This document shows positions 42,796 to 52,421 of a DNA stretch of 64,000 nt, piece after piece. The notes under the pieces were generated by a model, which worked only from the letters and a program-made list of their open reading frames with translations, searched no databases and was not told where the DNA came from. Both the position numbers and the translations under genes were made by a program. Every line of letters starts with the position of its first letter. Position 1 is the stretch's first letter. Source of the stretch: Clostridia bacterium (lineage in GTDB: Bacteria; Bacillota; Clostridia; Oscillospirales; Acutalibacteraceae); the NCBI GenBank assembly GCA_017468425.1, contig JAFUIO010000020.1, forward strand, positions 1 through 64,000, read 5' to 3'.

Positions 42796-43986
42796 ATGGC
42801 AAAAGTAAACAGAGTTTCAGTGGGTGGTCAGGCCCTTATTGAAGGCATACTTATGAGAGGTCCTAAATGCTCAGCAATGGCATTAAGACTTCCTGACGGC
42901 TCGATTGAAGTTGAAGAAAAGAAAATAACATCTCTTAAAGATAAAAACAAAATTTTTGGTTTCCCTATTATCAGAGGTGTTATAGGTTTTGTTGAAAGTA
43001 TGATTTCAGGTTATAAATGCCTTATGGAATCAGCTGAAAAAGTAAGTTTTGATGAAATCAAAAACGATGATGATATAGAAAATATGTCAAAGGTTGACAG
43101 ATGGATTACAGAGCATTTCGGCGAAAAAATGGTAACGGCAATTTCTGTTATTTCAATGATTCTCGGCTTTGGTCTTGCATTTGCGTTGTTTTTCTATCTT
43201 CCTACTCTTGCAGCAGACTTTGTCAATAAAATTACTGACGGTGCTATTGCCAATTTCAGAGTTATTATTGAAAGCCTTGTGAGAATAATTATTTTTGTTC
43301 TTTATATGGTGCTTGTTTCTCAGATGAAAGATATCAAGCGTATGTTTATGTACCACGGTGCAGAGCATAAAGCTATTTTCTGTTTCGAAGCAGGAAAAGA
43401 ACTTACTGTTGATAATGTAAGAGAAATGAGCAGACTTCATCCCAGATGCGGAACAAGCTTTATGTTCGTAATGATTCTTATCAGTATGATTATTTCATCT
43501 GTTATTTCTATTGCATTTCCGGGATTGAGAGATGTAAGAATCGTATGGATGATTGTTAAAATCTTATTACTTCCCGTTGTTATGGGTCTTGGCTATGAAT
43601 TTATCAAATTTGCAGGTTGCCACGATAATCTCTTCGTTAAAATAGCATCTGCACCCGGTCTCTGGATGCAGAGAATTACAACTAATGAACCTACAGACGA
43701 CATCATTGAAGTAGGTATTGCAGCACTTAAAGCTGCTTTGTATGGTGTTGAAGAAGCAAATGAGGAAACTATTGCAGACGAAGCAGAAGAAACTTTTGTT
43801 GACTTTATTCCTGTAGCAGATACAACACCCGTAGTAGCTATAACAGAAGAACCTGTTATAGAAGAAATCGTTGAAGCAGAAGTTCTGGAAGCAGAAGCTG
43901 TAATACCTGAAGAAGATAATTACAAGAAGGCAGAAAGCATTGTTGACGATTTGCTTTCAGAAATTCTTTCAGATAAAAATAACTGA
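42796..43986 (+). CDS. DUF1385-family membrane protein with an acidic tail
   Basis: 396 residues. The N-terminal SVGGQALIEGILMRGP and the YHGAEHKAIFCFE motif define the family; it has about four membrane helices. Function unknown. The last ~90 residues are an acidic Glu/Val/Ala-rich extension not typical of the ~300-residue family core. It precedes prmC with a one-base overlap, a linkage common in Clostridia. Confidence 0.88.
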   Translation: MAKVNRVSVGGQALIEGILMRGPKCSAMALRLPDGSIEVEEKKITSLKDKNKIFGFPIIRGVIGFVESMISGYKCLMESAEKVSFDEIKNDDDIENMSKVDRWITEHFGEKMVTAISVISMILGFGLAFALFFYLPTLAADFVNKITDGAIANFRVIIESLVRIIIFVLYMVLVSQMKDIKRMFMYHGAEHKAIFCFEAGKELTVDNVREMSRLHPRCGTSFMFVMILISMIISSVISIAFPGLRDVRIVWMIVKILLLPVVMGLGYEFIKFAGCHDNLFVKIASAPGLWMQRITTNEPTDDIIEVGIAALKAALYGVEEANEETIADEAEETFVDFIPVADTTPVVAITEEPVIEEIVEAEVLEAEAVIPEEDNYKKAESIVDDLLSEILSDKNN

Positions 43987-44834
43987 TGAATATATTTGAA
44001 GTTCTTAAATCTGGTATTGCTATTCTTGAAGAAAATAATATTGAAGATAGCGGTTTCGACGCAGGGTGTCTGTTGGAAGAGGCTTTCGGTTTTACAAAAA
44101 ACGATTATTTTCTTAACAGATTCAATACTGCGGATGAAGATAAAACAGAGAAATTCATTTCCCTTATCAACAGACGTGCATCGGGTGAGCCGTTGCAGTA
44201 TATAATCGGCAAATGGCCTTTTATGACAGGTGAGTTTTATGTTGGCAGCGGTGTGCTGATTCCACGTGCAGATACTGAAATTCTTGTAGAAGCGGCAGCA
44301 GAATTTATAAGACGCAATAAAGATGTAAAAACTGTTTATGATTTGTGTTCAGGCAGTGGTTGTGTCGGTATTTCTATAGGAATGATGTTCCCGGAAGTAA
44401 ACGTATATTGCGTTGAATTATCCGATGTTGCGTTTTCTTATCTTGAGAGAAACATTAAACTCAACAAAGTGCAAAATGTAAAAGCAATAAAAGGTGATAT
44501 TACAGAAGGCTATGAAAAAATTGCAGTCGGAGAAATTGATGTACTTGTCTCTAACCCGCCTTATATAGAAACTGACGAAATTCAGACATTGAGCCGGGAG
44601 GTAAGGCAAGAACCTTTTATGGCACTTGATGGCGGAAAAGACGGATTTGTTTTTTATAATGTTATTAAAGACAGATGGATTCCCTATATGAAAAAAGGCT
44701 CTTTTGCAGCTTTTGAATGTGGCGAAAACCAGGCTGAACAACTTAAAAAAATGTATTCCGAATATTCAGATAAAACTGAAATATTCAAAGATCTTAACAA
44801 TATAGAACGTGTTGTATCGTTCATAAGAAACTGA
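43986..44834 (+). CDS. prmC: Release factor glutamine methyltransferase
   Basis: 282 residues. It methylates the GGQ glutamine of release factors. SAM-binding DLCSGSGCVGIS and catalytic NPPYI are present. prfA, its usual neighbour, is absent here. A site-2-protease gene follows after 10 bp. Confidence 0.94.
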   Translation: MNIFEVLKSGIAILEENNIEDSGFDAGCLLEEAFGFTKNDYFLNRFNTADEDKTEKFISLINRRASGEPLQYIIGKWPFMTGEFYVGSGVLIPRADTEILVEAAAEFIRRNKDVKTVYDLCSGSGCVGISIGMMFPEVNVYCVELSDVAFSYLERNIKLNKVQNVKAIKGDITEGYEKIAVGEIDVLVSNPPYIETDEIQTLSREVRQEPFMALDGGKDGFVFYNVIKDRWIPYMKKGSFAAFECGENQAEQLKKMYSEYSDKTEIFKDLNNIERVVSFIRN

Positions 44835-44844
44835 GGTGTTTTAA

Positions 44845-45537
44845 TTGCTGAGAAGTATATTAGCAGGTGGGGGAGACCCTATCGTTGTTATAATGCAATT
44901 ACTTTCAACGGCGTTTGTAGTTTTCTGCACTTTGCCAGTGCACGAATATGCACATGCTCTGATGGCAACAAAGCTGGGTGACCAGACTGCAAGACTCAGC
45001 GGCAGACTTACATTATCTCCGCTCAGACACATCGATGTGATAGGTGCAATTATGATATTTATTGCAGGCTTCGGTTACGCAAAGCCCGTGCCTGTCAATA
45101 TGAATAACCTGAATACCAAAAATAAAAAAGTCGGTATGGCTCTTGTTGCACTTGCAGGTCCCGTTTCAAATATAATTATGGCAGCGTTTTTCATTCTTCT
45201 CAAAAACATCTGTGCCGTAATTTATGAAACAGGTGCAATGTCAGAATTACTTGCAACAATTATCGCGTATTTCTTCTATTTTGCAGCGTCTATAAATGTT
45301 TCACTTGCTGTGTTTAATCTCATTCCCATACCGCCGCTTGATGGTTCAAGAATTTTGTTTTCAATTATTCCGGACAAATACTATTATACAATTATGAAAT
45401 ATGAAAGACAGATTATGCTCGGTATGCTTGTTCTGCTTGCTTTAGGTGTATTTTCTGTACCGCTTTCATTCTTGTCAGATTTTCTTTACAATGCACTCAA
45501 TAAGTTAATTTCATTACCCTTTAATTTAATAAGATAA
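44845..45537 (+). CDS. Site-2 protease family protein (M50)
   Basis: 230 residues from a TTG start. Five or more membrane helices. Zinc motif HEYAH (near 31-35) and NLIPIPPLDGS near 155 are the M50 metal sites. It cleaves within membranes; the substrate is unknown. It is placed directly before scpA, a common Firmicute arrangement. Confidence 0.92.
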   Translation: MLRSILAGGGDPIVVIMQLLSTAFVVFCTLPVHEYAHALMATKLGDQTARLSGRLTLSPLRHIDVIGAIMIFIAGFGYAKPVPVNMNNLNTKNKKVGMALVALAGPVSNIIMAAFFILLKNICAVIYETGAMSELLATIIAYFFYFAASINVSLAVFNLIPIPPLDGSRILFSIIPDKYYYTIMKYERQIMLGMLVLLALGVFSVPLSFLSDFLYNALNKLISLPFNLIR

Positions 45538-45548
45538 GGTTGATTTTT

Positions 45549-46265
45549 TTGGAAAAGATTTCATACAAGCTTGAAGCCTTTGAAGGTCCTCTTGACCTGT
45601 TGCTTCATCTTATCAACAAACACAAACTGAATATTAATGATATTCCGATTTTCACTCTTGTTGAACAGTATCTTGACTATGTCCGTCAGATGCAGGAAGA
45701 TGATATGGAAGTGGCAAGTGAATTCCTTGAAATGGCAGCAAGGCTTGTGTATATTAAGTCTGTATCACTTCTTCCCGTACACGAAGAAGCGGAACAGCTT
45801 AAGATGGAACTTGTTGGTGAATTGCTTGAATATAAAGAATGCCAGGCTATTGCAAAAGAATTGTCAGAGCACGCAGATGGTTTTGAATTGTATTCACGTC
45901 CGCAGCAGGATTTTGAACCGGATAAAACATACAGACGTCTGCATCCCGTTGCTGATATTCTCAATGCATATATTGCTGCGGTAGGCAAAGGTAAAAGAAA
46001 ATTGCCTCCTCCCGTGGAAGCATTCACTAAAATTGTTGCTCATAAAATTGTTTCAGTCAGTTCGCGTATTAACGCAGTTATGCACAGACTTTTTGAAAGA
46101 AGAAGAGATAAATTTATTTCTTTCTTTATGAACGCAGAATCAAAGTCTGAATTAGTTGCAACATTTCTTGCAATTCTCGAACTTGCTAAAACAAAGCGTG
46201 TCAAGCTTATCGGCGAAGCAGATGAATTGGAAATCGAATTGACAGAAGGAGGTAAAACAGAATGA
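45549..46265 (+). CDS. scpA: Segregation and condensation protein A
   Basis: 238 residues. Kleisin subunit of the SMC condensin, with the family opening KLEAFEGPLDLLLHLINKHK. TTG 45549 is preferred because ATAAGG is well spaced; TTG 45540 is an alternative. Overlaps scpB by ATGA. Confidence 0.94.
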   Translation: MEKISYKLEAFEGPLDLLLHLINKHKLNINDIPIFTLVEQYLDYVRQMQEDDMEVASEFLEMAARLVYIKSVSLLPVHEEAEQLKMELVGELLEYKECQAIAKELSEHADGFELYSRPQQDFEPDKTYRRLHPVADILNAYIAAVGKGKRKLPPPVEAFTKIVAHKIVSVSSRINAVMHRLFERRRDKFISFFMNAESKSELVATFLAILELAKTKRVKLIGEADELEIELTEGGKTE

Positions 46266-46858
46266 ATGTAAATGAAATGCAAGCGGCAGCTGAAGCTATG
46301 CTTTTTGCTTGCGGTGAACCTCTTGAAATTGAAAGAATAGCAGAAATACTCGGTATTGATGCAGAAAACGCAGAAAGCCTTGTGCTGAATATTGCGGCTA
46401 AATATGACGATACAAACAGTGGAATAAAAATTGTTAAGATGGACAAGAAATATCAGATCTGCACCCGTAAAGAGTTTGCAGAGCAGGTAAGAGACATTCT
46501 TGATATGAAGAAAAATGCACCCTTGTCACAGGCTGCATTTGAAGTTCTCGCTGTTGTTGCTTATAATCAGCCGATTACAAAGGCATATATTGAACAAGTC
46601 AGAGGTGTTGACTGTTCAGGTGTTATTTCAACCCTCTGTCAGAAAGGTCTTATTGAAGAAGTCGGCAGACTTGAACTTCCGGGCAGACCTTTGATTTACG
46701 GTACTACAGCAGAATTTCTGAAATGTTTCTGTATTAATTCTCTTGAAGATTTACCTGATATTCCCGAGCTTAACGAGAAATCTGTTGAAGAACAGCAGGC
46801 AGAAATAGAATTTGACAAAATGGACGCAGAAGCAAAAGAAGCAGAAAACGAAGACTAA
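46262..46858 (+). CDS. scpB: Segregation and condensation protein B
   Basis: 198 residues. Winged-helix partner of ScpA (LSQAAFEVLAVVAYNQPITKAYIEQVRGVDC) with a second winged helix ending GRPLIYGTT. The acidic C-terminal tail is usual. Confidence 0.95.
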   Translation: MNVNEMQAAAEAMLFACGEPLEIERIAEILGIDAENAESLVLNIAAKYDDTNSGIKIVKMDKKYQICTRKEFAEQVRDILDMKKNAPLSQAAFEVLAVVAYNQPITKAYIEQVRGVDCSGVISTLCQKGLIEEVGRLELPGRPLIYGTTAEFLKCFCINSLEDLPDIPELNEKSVEEQQAEIEFDKMDAEAKEAENED

Positions 46859-46879
46859 TTTACTATAGGAGGTGAGGAA

Positions 46880-47635
46880 ATGCCGTTTTTATACACTCTT
46901 CTTGCAATAATAGCTTTCATAATAGTGCTTTTTCTCATCCCTGTGAGAGTTACAGGCCATTATGAAAATACATTTGAAATGTACATAAAGTATGGCTTTA
47001 TAAAAATTAAGCTTTTTCCGCAGAAAGAGAAAAATAAGAAAGATAAACCTAAGAAGGAAAAAGCTAAAAAAGACAAACCCTCAAAAGAAACATCTGAAAA
47101 ATCAGAGTCTGAAAATACGGATAAATCAAAATCCAAAAAGAAAAAAGATATTACGAATAAAGAAAACATTTTTCTTAAATTCTACAGAACTCAGGGCTTT
47201 GATGCCACGCTGCAACTGATTGCAGATGCATTAAGTGCAGTCGGCGGTATTTTCGGCGGTATCTTCAAGCATTTCGTATTCAGAGAACTTTACCTTGAAA
47301 TGGTAATAGCAGGCTCAGATGCGGCAGAAACTGCGATAAAATACGGTAAAATTTCATCTGCAGTTTTCCCTGCAATGGGGCTTCTCTGTTCAAAAGCAAA
47401 GGTAAGAAAATACGATATTGATATTTCACCTGATTTTCTTGCCGTAAAAGATGAAGCAATGTTTCATTTTCAGTTCGGGTTCTGTCCCATATTTGCAACA
47501 AATGCGGTTATAGTTGCTGGCTTTAAGTTGTTTAAGAATGTATTACTTGAACTTATTAAGGTCAACAATTCAGATAACAAAGATAAGAAACATCTTGAAA
47601 AACAAGTTAAAAAAGCTTTAAAAAAGGAGAGATAA
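46880..47635 (+). CDS. DUF2953-family protein (YtfI-like)
   Basis: 251 residues. One N-terminal membrane helix, a highly basic Lys-rich linker (about 50-95), then a conserved domain with ELYLEMVIAGSDAAETAIKYGKISSAV. In Bacillus it pairs with ytfJ/gerW, as here. AGGAGG precedes the ATG. Confidence 0.85.
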   Translation: MPFLYTLLAIIAFIIVLFLIPVRVTGHYENTFEMYIKYGFIKIKLFPQKEKNKKDKPKKEKAKKDKPSKETSEKSESENTDKSKSKKKKDITNKENIFLKFYRTQGFDATLQLIADALSAVGGIFGGIFKHFVFRELYLEMVIAGSDAAETAIKYGKISSAVFPAMGLLCSKAKVRKYDIDISPDFLAVKDEAMFHFQFGFCPIFATNAVIVAGFKLFKNVLLELIKVNNSDNKDKKHLEKQVKKALKKER

Positions 47636-47638
47636 TCT

Positions 47639-48061
47639 ATGAAAGAACAGTCAGCATCAGGTATCCTTGGTACAACAATTGATAAAATTAAGAACCTTGT
47701 TGATACAAGCACAGTAATCGGTGAACCTATGAAAGTTTCCGAAAAAATTACTGTTATTCCGATTTCAAAAGTAACATACGGTTTTGCTTCAGGCGGTTCA
47801 GATTTTCCGTCAAAAACAAACGCTGAACTTTTCGGCGGTGCAGGCGGCGCAGGTATTACAGTAACACCTGTTGCATTTCTTGTTGTAAATGATGATATTG
47901 TTACAATCAAAACAATTTCAACAACTGACAACCCCATTGAAAAAGTGGTTTCAGCTGTTCCGGAAGTTGTAAACACAGTTACAGGTCTCGTTAACAAATT
48001 TTCAAAGAAAGACGAACCTGAAACAGATGTAATTGACGATATTTCATCTGAAAATGAATAA
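47639..48061 (+). CDS. ytfJ: Sporulation protein GerW/YtfJ
   Basis: 140 residues. The conserved core VIPISKVTYGFASGGSDF and a Gly-rich GGAGGAGITVTPVAFLV stretch mark the YtfJ family, linked to spore germination in Bacillus. It is 3 bp after the DUF2953 gene. Confidence 0.9.
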   Translation: MKEQSASGILGTTIDKIKNLVDTSTVIGEPMKVSEKITVIPISKVTYGFASGGSDFPSKTNAELFGGAGGAGITVTPVAFLVVNDDIVTIKTISTTDNPIEKVVSAVPEVVNTVTGLVNKFSKKDEPETDVIDDISSENE

Positions 48062-48066
48062 TTAAA

Positions 48067-48121
48067 CAGGCATTTGCCGCATAGATATAATTGACAATAT
48101 TTCTGTGACGGCAGGTGTTTG
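48067..48121 (+). promoter_or_regulatory. Hairpin covering the ribosome binding site of the carboxypeptidase gene
   Basis: Bases 48067-48079 can pair with 48109-48121 (13 pairs, several G-U) around a 29-nt loop. The 3' arm contains AGGTG, the site for TTG 48125. The gene's translation may depend on melting this stem. Confidence 0.4.
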
Positions 48122-48124
48122 CGA

Positions 48125-49291
48125 TTGATTAAAAAATACTTTTCGTTATTTTTGTGTATTCTGGTATCAATTCCTGTTTTTTCAATCAGGCCAAAGGCAG
48201 TTTCCCTGGGGATTTCTGCGTCTGCAGCCGTTGTTATGGTGGCACAGACAGGTGAAGTTATTTATGAATATAATGCTCATAAGCAACTTTCTATGGCAAG
48301 CACAACGAAGATTATGACTTCGCTTCTTGCACTCGAAAAAGCAGACCTGAATAAAGAAATTACCGTCAGAGAAGAGGAATTGAAAGTTGAAGGCACTTCT
48401 ATGGGACTTCTTGCAGGTGACAAAGTTACCTACGAGGGGCTTGTGTACGGAATGTTACTTCAATCAGGCAATGATGCGGCAAATGTTGTGGCATCAAGAC
48501 TTGGTAAAAATATCGATAATTTTATAGTTATGATGAATAAGCGTGCAGTTGAGCTGGGAATGAAAAACACTCATTTTGCAACTCCGTCAGGACTTGATGA
48601 TGATGAACATTATTCAACTGCTTATGATATGGCACTGCTTGGTTCGGAAGCAATAAAGAATCCGGATTTCCGTTACATTTCTTCGCAGACATCTGCAAGA
48701 GTGTATTACGGTAACCCGCCATATTCCAGAACACTTACAAATCATAATAAAATGCTTAAAATGTATGATGGCTGTATTGGTCTTAAAACAGGTTTTACCA
48801 AGAAAAGCGGCAGATGCCTTGTAACAGCTGCCGAAAGAGACGGAATACTCCTGGTTGCGGTTACGCTTAATGCGCCCGATGATTGGAACGATCATAAAAT
48901 TCTGTTGGATTACGGCTTTTCAGAAGTTGAAAATAAGCATTTAGAGCCGCAGTCGGTAAAGCTTCCTGTTGTTGGAGGTGTATCAGACAAAGTTACTGCT
49001 GTGCCCGCTATGGACGCGTATGTGAATCTTATTTCAGATTATTCTGAATATAAGCCGGTTTATCTCGTTGATAAATTTATGTATGCACCTGTAGAAAAAG
49101 GTGAAATTGCGGGTAAGATTTTATATTTGTCTGATGGCAGATGTGTAGCCGAGGTTTTGCTTATTGCAAATGAAACGATTGCTTTGAAAAAAGTCAATAA
49201 AAAAGAGAAATCTTTCAGAATAAGATTCAGGAATTATATGAAAAGTATTTTTGAAAAATTACGGAGGAAAATATGGCAGATAACAGCATGA
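48125..49291 (+). CDS. D-alanyl-D-alanine carboxypeptidase (DacF/DacB-like)
   Basis: 388 residues. A signal peptide is followed by the serine peptidase S11 domain with STTK, SGN and KTGFT motifs, then a C-terminal domain. It trims peptidoglycan stem peptides; the position between ytfJ and rluB suggests a cortex role in sporulation. TTG 48125 fits AGGTG better than TTG 48119. Overlaps rluB by 19 bp. Confidence 0.9.
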   Translation: MIKKYFSLFLCILVSIPVFSIRPKAVSLGISASAAVVMVAQTGEVIYEYNAHKQLSMASTTKIMTSLLALEKADLNKEITVREEELKVEGTSMGLLAGDKVTYEGLVYGMLLQSGNDAANVVASRLGKNIDNFIVMMNKRAVELGMKNTHFATPSGLDDDEHYSTAYDMALLGSEAIKNPDFRYISSQTSARVYYGNPPYSRTLTNHNKMLKMYDGCIGLKTGFTKKSGRCLVTAAERDGILLVAVTLNAPDDWNDHKILLDYGFSEVENKHLEPQSVKLPVVGGVSDKVTAVPAMDAYVNLISDYSEYKPVYLVDKFMYAPVEKGEIAGKILYLSDGRCVAEVLLIANETIALKKVNKKEKSFRIRFRNYMKSIFEKLRRKIWQITA

Positions 49292-50019
49292 GACTTCAGA
49301 AATTTCTTTCAGAATGCGGTGTTGCATCAAGAAGAAAATCAGAAGAACTCATTTCGATGGGCAAGGTTAAAGTAAACGGCAGAGTGGCACAGATTGGCGA
49401 TAAAGTTAATCCTAAAAGAGATACTGTTACCGTCAGTGGTAAAAAAGTTGTCGGAAGTAAAAATAAATATTACATTATGCTCCACAAACCCAGAGGTTTT
49501 GTTACAACTTTAAGTGACGAAATGGACAGAAGATGTGTTGCAGATCTTGTTAAAGATATTCCCGAAAGAATTTATCCCGTGGGTAGATTAGATAAAGATT
49601 CTGAAGGTTTGTTGCTGATGACAAACGATGGTGATTTTGCCAATGCTATGATGCATCCTAAACATCATGTGCCCAAAACCTACCGCGTTACGGTCAGACA
49701 GAATGTTACCGAAAATATGGTTGACCAGCTTGCCGTGGGAATAATGATCGAGGGCAGAAAAACTGCACCTGCAGATGTAAGAGTGCTTCTTAAAGAAGAC
49801 ACAAGAACTGTGCTTGAAATCGTATTATATGAAGGCAGAAACCGTGAAATCAGAAAAATGTGCGAAAGCCTTGGTCTTGATGTTATCAGACTTAAAAGAA
49901 TACAGTTCGGTTCAATTAAACTTGGTATGCTTGCACAGGGCAAATACAGAGAACTGACTGCAGATGAAGTTCACAGACTGATGACTTCAAGCGGTGCAGT
50001 TACAAAAAAGAAGTGGTAA
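49273..50019 (+). CDS. rluB: 23S/16S rRNA pseudouridine synthase, RluB type
   Basis: 248 residues. S4 domain at the start (MRLQKFLSECGVASRRKSEELI), then catalytic GRLDKDSEGLLLMTNDG with the nucleophilic Asp and YEGRNREIRKM. GGAGG lies inside the end of the previous gene. Confidence 0.93.
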   Translation: MADNSMRLQKFLSECGVASRRKSEELISMGKVKVNGRVAQIGDKVNPKRDTVTVSGKKVVGSKNKYYIMLHKPRGFVTTLSDEMDRRCVADLVKDIPERIYPVGRLDKDSEGLLLMTNDGDFANAMMHPKHHVPKTYRVTVRQNVTENMVDQLAVGIMIEGRKTAPADVRVLLKEDTRTVLEIVLYEGRNREIRKMCESLGLDVIRLKRIQFGSIKLGMLAQGKYRELTADEVHRLMTSSGAVTKKKW

Positions 50020-50022
50020 ATT

Positions 50023-50391
50023 ATGTATATTTTTAAACCGATAAGTGATGTTTCAGTGCTTTCGGAAATGTTTGCAGGTGATGCAAACGGCGGCTACATA
50101 GGCTACGAAGGCGATGAAATTATAGGTAAATGCAGTTTGTTTGTCGACGGACATACAGTAACTGTAAAAACTATTGAATTTGATAAGGACAAGCCTGATA
50201 TCGGCGAAGGTCTTATGCGTGCAGCACTTAATTTCGGTGCTAACAGAAATGCATACTACGCGTATTGCAGTTGTGAAAACGCAACAGACATTATGAAATT
50301 GATGGGCTTTGAAGAAAATGACGGGGTTTTCAGCGGTGATATTCCCACTTTGTTGGGAGGCAGCTGCGGATGTTGCCGTCACAATATATAA
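50023..50391 (+). CDS. Small GNAT-like protein with a Cys-rich tail
   Basis: 122 residues. Resembles a short acetyltransferase core (strand-helix pattern VKTIEFDK, GEGLMRAALNFGANR), but the acetyl-CoA loop is incomplete. The C-terminus ends SCGCCRHNI with three cysteines. Function unknown. Confidence 0.7.
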   Translation: MYIFKPISDVSVLSEMFAGDANGGYIGYEGDEIIGKCSLFVDGHTVTVKTIEFDKDKPDIGEGLMRAALNFGANRNAYYAYCSCENATDIMKLMGFEENDGVFSGDIPTLLGGSCGCCRHNI

Positions 50392-50406
50392 TAAGGTTGT
50401 GAAACA

Positions 50407-51288
50407 ATGATTAGCAGTATGACAGGATACGGCAGAGGTCAGTGCACTACAGACAGTATGGATATTACTGTTGAAATAAAAAGTGTAAATCACAGATACT
50501 ATGAATTTTCTGCCAGAACTCCCAGAAATTATCTTTTCCTTGAAGAAAAGCTTAAAAGTTTTTTTGCACAGTCTATTTCGCGTGGTAAGGTTGAATGTTT
50601 TGTTCAGATTACCTGCCTTGACGATGAAAACGTAAACGTAACTGCAAATATTCCTCTGGCAAGCAGTTATCTTGCTGCACTTAAGGATATTGCAGAAAAT
50701 TTAGGTGTTTCAGCAGACGTTTCTGCTAATGCCCTGGCAAGATATAACGATGTTCTTGAAATTAAAAAAGCTGAAGTTGACGAAGAAAAAGTATGGAACA
50801 GTGTTAAAGCTGCTGCTGAAATTGCATTGAACGGTATTCTTGCAATGAGAAAAGCAGAAGGCGAAAAACTTAAAAATGATGTTCTTTCAAGACTTGATTT
50901 TATTTCAGAAAAAGTTTCAATGATTGAAGCTCGTTCTCCCGAAACAGTTAAAGAATATTCGCAGAAACTTCTTGCAAGAATGAATGAAGTTCTCGGTGAT
51001 ATCGCTCATATTGATGAACAGAGAATTCTTACAGAAGCCGCTATATATGCAGACAAAGTTGCAGTTGCAGAAGAAACTGTAAGACTTTCAAGCCATATGT
51101 CACAGCTCAGAGAATTCCTTGTTTCAGATGAGGCTATCGGCAGAAAAATGGATTTCCTTGTTCAGGAGATGAACAGGGAAGCCAATACAATAGGCTCTAA
51201 AGCCCAGGATGTGGAAATTGCAAGAGCAGTTCTTGATATAAAGGCTGAAATTGAGAAAATCAGAGAACAGATTCAGAATATCGAATAA
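50407..51288 (+). CDS. YicC-family endoribonuclease-like protein
   Basis: 293 residues. The hallmark SSMTGYGRG opening and the C-terminal [20 protein letters not shown] are clear. E. coli YicC is linked to RNA decay. It heads the remA-gmk-rpoZ-priA series, as in Bacillus (yloC). Confidence 0.94.
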   Translation: MISSMTGYGRGQCTTDSMDITVEIKSVNHRYYEFSARTPRNYLFLEEKLKSFFAQSISRGKVECFVQITCLDDENVNVTANIPLASSYLAALKDIAENLGVSADVSANALARYNDVLEIKKAEVDEEKVWNSVKAAAEIALNGILAMRKAEGEKLKNDVLSRLDFISEKVSMIEARSPETVKEYSQKLLARMNEVLGDIAHIDEQRILTEAAIYADKVAVAEETVRLSSHMSQLREFLVSDEAIGRKMDFLVQEMNREANTIGSKAQDVEIARAVLDIKAEIEKIREQIQNIE

Positions 51289-51302
51289 GGGGAATACAGA
51301 TT

Positions 51303-51584
51303 ATGAAGCTTATAAATATCGGTTTCGGTAATATGGTAAATGCATCACGTCTTGTTGCAATAGTAAGCCCCGAATCTGCTCCCATTAAGAGAATTATTCA
51401 GGACAGTAAGGAAAAAGGCACACTCATTGATGCAACTCACGGAAGAAGAACAAGAGCTGTTATTATTACTGATTGCGGTCAGATAATTTTAACATATTTG
51501 CAGTCTGAAACTGTTGCAAACAGACTTAATGATGTTGAAGATGAACTTGATATTGCAGACGAGGAGGATGAAAATGAGCGCTAA
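51303..51584 (+). CDS. remA: RemA-family (DUF370) regulator
   Basis: 93 residues. RemA is a DNA-binding matrix regulator in Bacillus. [19 protein letters not shown] and [15 protein letters not shown] are conserved. Its end overlaps gmk. Confidence 0.92.
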   Translation: MKLINIGFGNMVNASRLVAIVSPESAPIKRIIQDSKEKGTLIDATHGRRTRAVIITDCGQIILTYLQSETVANRLNDVEDELDIADEEDENER

Positions 51585-52185
51585 AGGTTTACTCGTGATT
51601 TTATCCGGACCGTCAGGCTCAGGTAAAGATACAGTACTTGATTGTGTACATAAAAAAGATATTCCGATACAAAGGTCAGTTTCTATGACAACTCGAGCAA
51701 AGCGTGAAGGCGAAATTGACGGTGTGGACTATTATTTTGTAACCAAAGAGTATTTTGAAAAGCAGATAAAAGAAAAAAATATGCTTGAAAGTGCTATATA
51801 TAGTTCGAATTACTACGGAACTCCCAAAGGACCTGTTGACAGATGGCTTTCAGAAAACAAAACAGTTGTTCTGAAAATTGAGGTTCAGGGTGCGGAAAAA
51901 ATCAAAAAAATGTATCCTGACAGTGTAAGCATATTTATTATGCCGCCATCAATGCAGATACTTGAAAAAAGACTCCGTGGCAGAGACACTGATTCTGAAG
52001 AATCTATCCGTATGCGTATGGATGCTGCACTTGGCGAAATGCAGTGCGCAGAAAAATATGATTATGTTGTGTTTAACGATGTTCTCGGAGACACCGTTGA
52101 CGATATATGTGCTATTATCAAAGCAGAAAAATTTAAATCATCAAGAATGAAATATTCAGTAAGAGAGGTAATCAAAAATGCTTAA
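51574..52185 (+). CDS. gmk: Guanylate kinase
   Basis: 203 residues. P-loop [29 protein letters not shown] and the GMP-binding YYGTPKGPV. Phosphorylates GMP to GDP. ATG 51574 has GAGGAGG upstream. Confidence 0.95.
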   Translation: MSAKGLLVILSGPSGSGKDTVLDCVHKKDIPIQRSVSMTTRAKREGEIDGVDYYFVTKEYFEKQIKEKNMLESAIYSSNYYGTPKGPVDRWLSENKTVVLKIEVQGAEKIKKMYPDSVSIFIMPPSMQILEKRLRGRDTDSEESIRMRMDAALGEMQCAEKYDYVVFNDVLGDTVDDICAIIKAEKFKSSRMKYSVREVIKNA

Positions 52186-52387
52186 TCCCGATTTAAGAAA
52201 TGTACTTACAGGCAAAACAAGCCGTTATTCACTTGTTATTGCAACTGCAAAAAGAGCAAGAGAAATTGCTGAGGATGCAGAAGAAAAAGGTGAAATCATC
52301 GTAGAAAAACCCGTTACACTTGCTGTGAACGAGTTTATCGACGGTAAATACATAATTGAAGAACCTGAGGATATCAGAGATCTTTAA
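52178..52387 (+). CDS. rpoZ: RNA polymerase omega subunit
   Basis: 69 residues. SRYSLVIATAKRAREIAE is the conserved omega helix. Overlaps gmk by 8 bp. Bacillus coaBC, usually next, is absent. Confidence 0.9.
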   Translation: MLNPDLRNVLTGKTSRYSLVIATAKRAREIAEDAEEKGEIIVEKPVTLAVNEFIDGKYIIEEPEDIRDL

Positions 52388-52421
52388 TTTTTAACTTAAG
52401 TTTTTTCAGGAGGGATATGTT

